DNA of 21,237 nt from assembly GCA_902464015.1 (NCBI GenBank), contig CABQHM010000053.1, positions 1-21,237 on the forward strand. The letters are read 5' to 3'. Shown here in pieces: positions 15,355-21,237 of the stretch. A program made the translations under genes and the position numbers. The notes below the pieces were generated by a model, which saw nothing but the letters and a program-made list of their open reading frames with translations, did not search any database and was not told where the DNA came from. The DNA is from an uncultured Coriobacteriales bacterium (GTDB lineage: Bacteria > Actinomycetota > Coriobacteriia > Coriobacteriales > UMGS124). Every line of letters begins with the position of its first letter. Position 1 is the first letter of the stretch.

Positions 15355-16258
15355 CCTCGACAAAAAGGAGCCTCCAGCCGGCGAAGGGTCTGCGGCGGCG
15401 CTCGCCTGCCCCGTGCGTCCCCGCGTCTCGAAGTCGCGCCTCGTGCGCGAGCTTCTGGCGGGCCCCTTCATGGCATGGATCGTCATCTTCACCGTGGTGC
15501 CGCTCGCGCTCATGTTCAGCCGCGGCTTCACCGACAAGGCCGGCAACTTCACGCTCGACAACGTGATGGCCATCACCAACCCCATCTACTTCAAGGCGCT
15601 CGTGCTTGCCCTCGAGCTGTCGGTGGTGGCCACCGTGGTGTGCCTCCTGCTGGCCTACCCGCTGGCGCTCATCCTGCGCGGCATGAAGCACGGCTCGGCC
15701 GGTGCCATCGTGTTCATCTTCGTGCTCCCCATGTGGATGAACTCGCTTCTGCGCACCATCGCCTGGCAGTCGCTGCTTGAGAAGGAAGGCGTCATCAACG
15801 GCCTGCTCGGCGTGCTGGGGCTTCCCGGCATCGGCATCATCAACACGCCCGCTGCCGTCGTTCTCGGCATGGTGTACAACTACCTGCCCTTCATGGTGCT
15901 GCCCCTGTACAACGCCCTCGCCAAGATCGACGACGACATCATCGACGCCTCGCACGACCTGGGCGCGAACTTCTGGGCCACGCTGCGCCACGTGCTCATC
16001 CCCCAGAGCGTCGCGGGCATCGTGAGCGGCATCACCATGGTGTTCGTGCCCTCGCTCACGACCTTCGTGGTCAGCGACATCCTGGGCGGCGGCAAGGTGG
16101 CCCTCATCGGCAACCTCATCGAGCAGCAGTTCACGGTCAGCTACGACTGGAACACCGGCGCGGGCCTGTCCATCGTGCTCATGGTGTTCGTGCTGGCAAG
16201 CATGGCCGTCATGAACGCCTTCGACAAGTCGGACATGGCGAGCAGGAAGGTGGCCTAG
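15347..16258 (+). CDS. potB: Polyamine ABC transporter permease, PotB type
   Basis: 303 residues; GAGGAGG lies inside the potA end, about 10 nt before the ATG. A polar N-terminal tail of about 35 residues precedes the first transmembrane helix (MAWIVIFTVVPLALMF). About six helices follow. The EAA-like loop that docks on the ATPase is seen in ASHDLGANFWATLRHVLIPQ. In this family PotB forms half of the membrane channel with PotC. The order potA-potB-potC-potD matches the standard operon. It ends one base before potC starts. Confidence 0.95.
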   Translation: MSSLDKKEPPAGEGSAAALACPVRPRVSKSRLVRELLAGPFMAWIVIFTVVPLALMFSRGFTDKAGNFTLDNVMAITNPIYFKALVLALELSVVATVVCLLLAYPLALILRGMKHGSAGAIVFIFVLPMWMNSLLRTIAWQSLLEKEGVINGLLGVLGLPGIGIINTPAAVVLGMVYNYLPFMVLPLYNALAKIDDDIIDASHDLGANFWATLRHVLIPQSVAGIVSGITMVFVPSLTTFVVSDILGGGKVALIGNLIEQQFTVSYDWNTGAGLSIVLMVFVLASMAVMNAFDKSDMASRKVA

Positions 16259-16259
16259 C

Positions 16260-17090
16260 ATGAAGAAGTTCGGCTCCAAGCTCTACCTGGGCCTCATCCT
16301 GCTCTTCCTGTACGCCCCCATCGTCACGCTCATGGTGCTGAGCTTCAACTCCTCCAAGAGCCGCGCGGTATGGGGCGGCTTCACGCTCGACTGGTACGCG
16401 CAGATGTTCGACTCGCCCAAGATCATGGGCGCGCTCTACAACTCGCTCACCATCGCGCTCATCGCCTCGGTGGTCGCCACGGTCATCGGCCTTCTGGCCT
16501 GCATCGGCATCCAAGCAATGCGTCGCTCTACCAGGACGTTCTGGCTCACGCTCAACAACATCCCCATGCTCAACGCCGACATCGTCACGGGCCTGTCGCT
16601 CATGATCTGCTTCGGCGCCTTCGGCATCTCGCTGGGCTACGGGTCGATCCTGGTGGCGCACATCGCCTTCTGCATCCCCTACGTCATCCTGTCCATCATG
16701 CCGCGCATCAAGACGGCCTCGGCGGGAACCTACGAGGCGGCGCAGGACCTGGGCGCCAGCCCCTTCCAGGCGTTCGTGAAGGTCGTGCTGCCCGAGCTCA
16801 TGCCGGGCATTGTGGCGGGCTTCCTGCTGTCGTTCACGATGAGCCTCGACGACTTCGTCATCAGCTACTTCGTGCGCGGCCGCGGCGTCGACACGCTCTC
16901 CACCCTCATCTACACGCAGGTGCGCCGCGGCATCGTGCCGAGCATGTACGCCCTGTCCACCCTCATCTTCGTCGTCGTGCTTGTGGTTCTGCTCGTGCAG
17001 AACTTCGCCCCCGGCTGGATTGAAAAGCAGGCTATCAAGCGCAAGGAGCGCAAGGCGCTCAAGGCCGACCCCACCAACGAAATCGCGTAA
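16260..17090 (+). CDS. potC: Polyamine ABC transporter permease, PotC type
   Basis: 276 residues. The ATG is one base after the potB stop, with GGAAGGTGG within the potB end as ribosome site, so translation is coupled. About six transmembrane helices are visible, starting with LYLGLILLFLYAPIVTLMVL, then the family-typical SFNSSKSRAVWGGFTLDWY. The EAA loop is YEAAQDLGASPFQAF followed by VLPELMPGI. The block SLDDFVISYFVRG is a PotC hallmark. It pairs with PotB to form the translocation path. A basic tail (KRKERKALKADP) ends the protein. Confidence 0.96.
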   Translation: MKKFGSKLYLGLILLFLYAPIVTLMVLSFNSSKSRAVWGGFTLDWYAQMFDSPKIMGALYNSLTIALIASVVATVIGLLACIGIQAMRRSTRTFWLTLNNIPMLNADIVTGLSLMICFGAFGISLGYGSILVAHIAFCIPYVILSIMPRIKTASAGTYEAAQDLGASPFQAFVKVVLPELMPGIVAGFLLSFTMSLDDFVISYFVRGRGVDTLSTLIYTQVRRGIVPSMYALSTLIFVVVLVVLLVQNFAPGWIEKQAIKRKERKALKADPTNEIA

Positions 17091-17101
17091 GGAGAACAAC
17101 C

Positions 17102-18202
17102 ATGGCTATTTCTCGCAGGCAGTTCATGGCGGCAGGCGCCGCACTCGCCGGTACCGCTGCTATCGCCGGCCTTTCCGGCTGCGGTGCCGACAACAGCTCC
17201 ACCGACGGCGACTCCACCAAGGCCGATTCCGGCAAGCTCTACGTGTACAACTGGGGCGAGTACATCGACGAGGACGTCGTCTCCCTGTTTGAGGAGGAGA
17301 CCGGCATCGAGGTCGTCTACGACACCTTTGAGACCAACGAGATCATGTACCCCATCATCGAGCAGGGCCAGACCGTCTACGACGTGGTGTGCCCCAGCGA
17401 CTACATGATCGACAAGATGCGCAAGAACGGTCTTCTCGCCGAGATCGACTTCGACAACATCCCCAACTACAAGAACATCGCTGCCGCTCAGATCGAGACG
17501 TCCAAGCAGTTCGACCCCGAGAACAAGTTCAGCGTGCCCTACACCTGGGGCACCATGGGCATCCTGTACGACACGAAGCGCGTGGTCGAGCCTCCCACCA
17601 GCTGGGATGTGCTGTGGGACGAGCAGTACAAGGGCGAGATCCTCATGCAGAAGTCGGTGCGCGACCTACTCGCCGTGGGCCTCAAGAAGCTCGGCTACTC
17701 GCTCAACACCACCGACGCCGACCAGATCGCCGAGGCCCGCGACCTGCTCATCGAGCAGAAGCCCCTCGTGCAGGCCTACGTCATCGACCAGGTGCGCGAC
17801 AAGATGATCGGCGGCGAGGCCATCCTGGGCTGCATCTACTCCGGCGAGTACCTCTACTGCAAGGAAGAGAACCCCGACCTGGCCTACGTGGTACCCGACG
17901 AGGGCTCCAACGTGTGGGTCGACTCCTGGGTCATCCCGGCCAACGCCGAGAACAAGGCCAACGCCGAGAAGTGGATCGACTTCATGTGCCGCCCCGACAT
18001 CGCCCTCAAGAACTTCGAGTACATCTGGTACGCCACGCCCAACACCGAGGCGCTCAAGGAGATCGAGCCCGAGATCGCCGAGGATCCCGGCGTGTTCCCC
18101 GACCAGGAGCTCATCAACCGCTGCGAGGTCTTCAACAGCCTCGACGCCGACGTGGAGAAGCTCTACACCGACGCCTACAACCAGATCCTCGCAGCCGACT
18201 AA
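17102..18202 (+). CDS. potD: Polyamine-binding lipoprotein, PotD type
   Basis: 366 residues; AAGGAG lies 8 nt before the ATG. The signal combines a twin-arginine-like motif (SRRQFM, 4-9) with a lipobox (LSGC, C27), so the protein is probably exported folded and lipid-anchored. The mature part opens with LYVYNWGEYIDEDVVSLFEE, the classic PotD/PotF start, and carries the ligand-site segments YDVVCPSDYM, VPYTWGTMGILYD and GSNVWVDSWVIP. It should capture spermidine or putrescine outside the membrane and deliver it to PotBC. Which polyamine is preferred cannot be read with confidence. It is last in the operon, followed by a strong terminator. Confidence 0.96.
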   Translation: MAISRRQFMAAGAALAGTAAIAGLSGCGADNSSTDGDSTKADSGKLYVYNWGEYIDEDVVSLFEEETGIEVVYDTFETNEIMYPIIEQGQTVYDVVCPSDYMIDKMRKNGLLAEIDFDNIPNYKNIAAAQIETSKQFDPENKFSVPYTWGTMGILYDTKRVVEPPTSWDVLWDEQYKGEILMQKSVRDLLAVGLKKLGYSLNTTDADQIAEARDLLIEQKPLVQAYVIDQVRDKMIGGEAILGCIYSGEYLYCKEENPDLAYVVPDEGSNVWVDSWVIPANAENKANAEKWIDFMCRPDIALKNFEYIWYATPNTEALKEIEPEIAEDPGVFPDQELINRCEVFNSLDADVEKLYTDAYNQILAAD

Positions 18203-18228
18203 GCCTCGATATAAGAGCACGCACACAG

Positions 18229-18268
18229 AAGCGCCCCCGAGTCCGCAGCTGGGCTCGGGGGCGCTTTT
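18229..18268 (+). terminator. Rho-independent terminator of potABCD
   Basis: A 13-bp perfect stem (18229-18241 with 18254-18266), extended by inner C-G pairs, ends in TTTT. It begins 26 bp after the potD stop. Confidence 0.92.
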
Positions 18269-18297
18269 CATGCCGAAAGGCGGGGATGGTCGGACAG

Positions 18298-18579
18298 TCA
18301 CGGGGCACCCCATGGCTCGGCGGCGGCACCCCCCGCCTTGCAACAGGCCTTGAGGCCAAAGGTGCGGTGGCACTGGGTGCAGAGCCAACGTTGGGCACCC
18401 GCGCGGTCGCGGCCTTTACGCACGACAAACGTGCAGCCGCAGTGCGGGCACGTGGGGCTGCACGAGCCGTCGCCCTCAAAGGGATCCGAGCCGGAGAGCA
18501 TCGAGTCAAGCGCGTCGCGCACCTCAATCGCCTCGTCGCGCGAAAGCCCCTTTAGAAACTGCCAGTACACATCCCTCAT
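18298..18579 (-). pseudogene. Truncated transposase N-terminus (zinc ribbon, IS1595-like)
   Basis: 93 residues with a good ribosome site (AAAGGGGG) before the ATG at 18579. Residues 1-35 are a short helical segment (FLKGLSRDEAIEVRDALDSM). A zinc ribbon follows: C44-x2-C47 and C67-x2-C70 with QRWLCTQCHRTFG, the pattern of the zinc-ribbon start of IS1595-type and related transposases. The catalytic DDE/N domain, which should follow for about 200 residues, is absent: the frame ends after KACCKAGGAAAEPWGAP. GGGGCACCC-type sequence occurs inverted at both sides (18302-18310 and 18635-18643), so this could be an internally deleted element. It could also be a small expressed zinc-ribbon protein. Confidence 0.6.
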
Positions 18580-18613
18580 GATCGATGCCCCCTTTCGGCC
18601 TCGACGTACAAGC

Positions 18614-18642
18614 GGGCACCCCGGCTTTGCGCCAGGGTGCCC
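18614..18642 (-). terminator. Hairpin downstream of the surface protein gene
   Basis: GGGCACCC (18614-18621) and GGGTGCCC (18635-18642) are extended by a G-U pair on the minus strand and GGC/GCC to a 12-bp stem with a 5-nt loop. It starts 18 nt after the stop of the surface protein gene. The following T tract is poor. One arm also resembles the end of the transposase remnant. Confidence 0.55.
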
Positions 18643-18659
18643 CTTGCCTTACTTACGTG

Positions 18660-21237
18660 CTAGTTGTCGCGCCTGCGCGGGGTGACGATCAGGCACGCCA
18701 GACCTGCTGCCAGGGAAGCCAGGCCGAGGTTTGCCAGCATCGCCATCATGCCGCTGGGGGTCTCGTCAGCGGTCTTGGGGATGGCGGGCTTGGGCTGCTC
18801 GGGCTTGGGGGCCACAGGCTGGTCCGGGTTGGGCTCAGGCGACCTGGGTGCCACCGGAATGACCGGCGTCTCGCCGTCGTCTGTGGTGCCGTCCTCAGCC
18901 GTTGCGGTTGCCACGTTCTTGAACTCCTTGCCCAAGTCGTCAGCCGTGATGGTGTAGCTGTAGTGCAGCGTCGCGGACGCGCCGGGTGCCAGGCTCTCGA
19001 TCAGGTCGCTTTCGCCCTGGGCCAGAACGGCACCCTCGAGCTTGTCGACGACCTTGACGTTCTTGAGCGTCTGGTTGCCGGTGTTGGCAACCGTGACCTC
19101 GAACTTCACGGTCTCGCCCTCGGCGTAGGCCTTGCCGTCGGTGGGCGTGGACACGATGGCCTTCGCCACGTCGAGCGAGCTTACGGCTTCCTCGGTCGTC
19201 ACGGTCGTGGTGGCCTCGGTCTCCACGGGGTTGCCCTCGGGATCGGTGCCGGTGGCGGTGGCGACGTTTGTGACATTGCCGGCGACGAGGTCGGCCTCGG
19301 TCACGGTGTAGCTGTAGCGCAGCGTAGCGGACTCGCCGGGAGCCAGGGTGATGGCCTCGTCGGTCTGACCCTCATCCAGAGTCGCACCCTCGAGCTTGTC
19401 GCTAACCGCAATGCCGGTGATGGTCACGTTACCGTTGTTGATGACCTCAACGGTGTAGGCAATCTTCTCACCGAGCTGGAAGGCCTTGCCGTCAGCCGGA
19501 TCGGAGGCTGTCTTGCCCGCGAAGAGGCTCGGGCGCGGGGTCTCGACGGGATCCTCGGTGGTGCCAGGATCGACGGGCACCTCGGGGTCGTCGGGGTTGG
19601 TGGACGTACCGGTGGCGGTGGCGACGTTCATGACCTTGCCAGCCAGCACATCGGCCTCGGTCACGGTGTAGCTGTAGTGCAGCGTCGCGGACTCGCCGGG
19701 AGCCAGAGTGCCAACCTCAGCGCTCTCGCCCTCAGCCAGAATCGCACCGGCGAGCTCATCGGTGACCGTGACGCCCTCGACGGTCAGGTTGCCGTCGTTG
19801 GTAACGGTGACCTCGTACGTGATGGTCTCGTCGAGCGTGTACGCGTTGCCCTCGAAAGGCTGGCTCGTCGTGACCTTGGTCACGGTGAGGCGCGTCTCGG
19901 GGTCGTCGACGACGACGTCGTCGTCGCCCTCGAAGTCCTTGCCGCCCTCGAAGCTGACGGTGACGGTGTTGGTAAAGCCGCCGGCCAAGATGTCGGCCTC
20001 GGTGACGGTGTAACGTGCAGTGGTGCTTACAGTCGCGCCGGGCTCGACGCTCTCAAAGGTGGCCTGACCGGCAATCTCGACGCCGTCCTGCTCGACGAAC
20101 GTCATGGTGCGGGCGTCATCGTAGATGTTGGTGGCGGTGATGGTGAACTCCACCGTCTCGCCCAGCCCGTAGGTACCTTCCTCATGCGCCTTCACAACGA
20201 CGAGGTCGGGGTCAACGGGATCGTTCTCAGTGCCGTCGGTCACGGTCAGGGTGCCGGGAACGGTGCTGACGGCGTAGTTGCCCGGGTCCGTGGCCGCGTT
20301 GAACTCGTAGCCGATGACGTTGTTGTCGGAGGTGCCCACCAGGGTCTGGGAGCCCTCGACGAAGACATTCTCGAAGCCCTCGGGCTCGCCGCCCTCAAGC
20401 TGGACGAACCCGTTCTCGGACGTCACGGACCACGTGCCGTCCGTCAGCGGCGCGCCGTCGTAGACCTTGGACGCGCTGCCCGCCGTGACCTCGATGGCCC
20501 GCGGGGTGACGGCGACGTCTTCGGTGCCGGTGAGCTCGTCGGCGAAGTTGCCGCCCGCGGCAGTCACGCGCACCTGCACGGGGTTTTCGAGCGCGGCGCT
20601 CATGGTGTCGGCCACGTCCGTCGCGGTGATGTCGGCGGGGTCGGCCGTCCACGTCGTGCCGTCCGCGCTGTACTCGAGCGCGAACTGGTCTAGGAAGCCC
20701 TCGGGCAGCTGGCCGGCGTCCACACCCTCTGCCAGGCCGATCGACGCCTCGCCGGCCGCCAGCGGCGTGCCGTCGTAGACCTTCTCGACGTCGGTCGTGG
20801 TCAGCTGGATGAAGTCGCCCATGCTGGCCGGGGTCACGGTCAGGGTGCCGAGGTGCTGCATGACGCTGTAGTTGCTAGGATCGGTGTTCTCAGTAAGCGT
20901 GTAGGTGAACTCGTTGTCAATCTTGCCTGCGTTGGTCAGCTGGCTGAACATACCATAGGTCGCGCCCTCGCCGTCAGCCCAGACCTCGCCCGTGACGGCC
21001 ACGGTGTCGTTCATGAGCGGGGTACCGTCGTAGGCCTTGGAGGCGCTGCCGGAGGTCAGCTCGACCACGCGCGGGATGATAGTCAGGAGCTGCTCGGCGT
21101 AGACGTAGCCCTCGTAGACGCCCGGGACGCTGGCGCGGACCCTGACCGTCAGGGAGTCGGCCACGTCGGTGGCGGCGACGTCGGCGGGGTCGGCCGTCCA
21201 CGTGCCGTCGGCCGCCTGGTACTCGACCAGGACGTCG
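18660..21237 (-). CDS. Sortase-anchored repeat surface protein (partial, N-terminus beyond window)
   Basis: 859 residues are visible; the frame is open to the right edge, so the GTG at 21164 is internal. From the N-terminal side it has YDG/MBG-like repeats beginning near 21075, 20815 and 20500 (each with K-x-YDG-x-PL and ending in GTLTVT or VTPR). The far edge shows a piece of one more. Four DUF11-like repeats follow, at about 20206-19910, 19890-19600, 19530-19240 and 19178-18900, with LAPGESATLHYSYTVTEAD and NVATATG. A Pro/Lys-rich spacer (PNPDQPVAPKPEQPKPA) leads to the sorting signal: IPKTAD, a hydrophobic stretch of about 22 residues, then RRRDN. Such proteins are linked to peptidoglycan by sortase and act in adhesion or as stalks. 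The motif has A where the canonical LPXTG has G. Confidence 0.9.
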   Translation of the reverse strand, partial: DVLVEYQAADGTWTADPADVAATDVADSLTVRVRASVPGVYEGYVYAEQLLTIIPRVVELTSGSASKAYDGTPLMNDTVAVTGEVWADGEGATYGMFSQLTNAGKIDNEFTYTLTENTDPSNYSVMQHLGTLTVTPASMGDFIQLTTTDVEKVYDGTPLAAGEASIGLAEGVDAGQLPEGFLDQFALEYSADGTTWTADPADITATDVADTMSAALENPVQVRVTAAGGNFADELTGTEDVAVTPRAIEVTAGSASKVYDGAPLTDGTWSVTSENGFVQLEGGEPEGFENVFVEGSQTLVGTSDNNVIGYEFNAATDPGNYAVSTVPGTLTVTDGTENDPVDPDLVVVKAHEEGTYGLGETVEFTITATNIYDDARTMTFVEQDGVEIAGQATFESVEPGATVSTTARYTVTEADILAGGFTNTVTVSFEGGKDFEGDDDVVVDDPETRLTVTKVTTSQPFEGNAYTLDETITYEVTVTNDGNLTVEGVTVTDELAGAILAEGESAEVGTLAPGESATLHYSYTVTEADVLAGKVMNVATATGTSTNPDDPEVPVDPGTTEDPVETPRPSLFAGKTASDPADGKAFQLGEKIAYTVEVINNGNVTITGIAVSDKLEGATLDEGQTDEAITLAPGESATLRYSYTVTEADLVAGNVTNVATATGTDPEGNPVETEATTTVTTEEAVSSLDVAKAIVSTPTDGKAYAEGETVKFEVTVANTGNQTLKNVKVVDKLEGAVLAQGESDLIESLAPGASATLHYSYTITADDLGKEFKNVATATAEDGTTDDGETPVIPVAPRSPEPNPDQPVAPKPEQPKPAIPKTADETPSGMMAMLANLGLASLAAGLACLIVTPRRRDN
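19289..19708 (-). repeat. Near-identical DNA repeats within the surface protein gene
   Basis: About 60 bp at 19289-19348 and 19649-19708 are nearly identical (about three to five differences), and a more diverged third copy lies near 18937-18996. They encode the NVATATG-to-YSYTVTEAD segments of adjacent DUF11-like domains, spaced about 360 bp apart. Confidence 0.7.

Noticed and set aside
18295..18651. 8-bp target-site duplication around the transposase remnant
   Set aside because: The bases flanking the two inverted ends do not match.
18585..20693. Plus-strand open frame of 702 codons
   Set aside because: Antisense to the surface protein repeats; its apparent repeats mirror the DUF11 domains.

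Overview
The window is GC-rich and almost fully coding. Its gene set resembles an anaerobic, host-associated actinobacterium of the class Coriobacteriia (Collinsella, Olsenella, Slackia or Eggerthella type). The pointers are a very large two-domain acyl-CoA dehydratase activase, a Tat-exported stand-alone flavin reductase next to a divergent multi-membrane-segment LuxR regulator, and a sortase-anchored repeat surface protein. The genus cannot be fixed from the sequence alone. Both ends cut genes: the activase loses its C-terminus at the left edge and the surface protein loses its N-terminus at the right edge.

Layout. 1-4404 (-): CoA-dehydratase activase-like protein. 4601-6028 (-): Tat-secreted FAD reductase of the fumarate/urocanate reductase class, diverging from 6304-7590 (+), a membrane LuxR-type regulator, with two dyads between them. 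7591-9100 is a small accessory island. It holds an orphan HipB-like repressor with three regularly spaced operator-like dyads, a broken second copy of the luxR 3' end, a RelB/DinJ-YoeB toxin-antitoxin pair, two copies of one terminator hairpin, and a 137-nt nested inverted repeat. 9101-10558 (-): NSS-family sodium symporter, diverging from 10731-12860 (+), a YgiQ-type radical SAM protein with a long basic N-terminal extension. 13002-14108 (+): lipoprotein resembling the chaperone part of trigger factor. 14284-18202 (+): complete potABCD polyamine ABC importer operon with a promoter and a strong terminator. 18298-18579 (-): transposase zinc-ribbon fragment. 18660-21237 (-): surface protein with YDG/MBG-like and DUF11-like repeats and a C-terminal sorting signal.

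How it works together. The core genes point to anaerobic energy metabolism (CoA-ester dehydration chemistry and an extracytoplasmic flavin reductase under a membrane regulator), uptake of polyamines and of an amino-acid-like solute, and cell-surface interaction. The most unusual part is 7498-8910. There, two units follow each other with the same order: luxR 3' end, toxin/antitoxin-type cargo, then the same hairpin. The cargo differs completely between the units while the flanks are nearly identical, which suggests a cargo-swapping insertion hotspot at the end of luxR.
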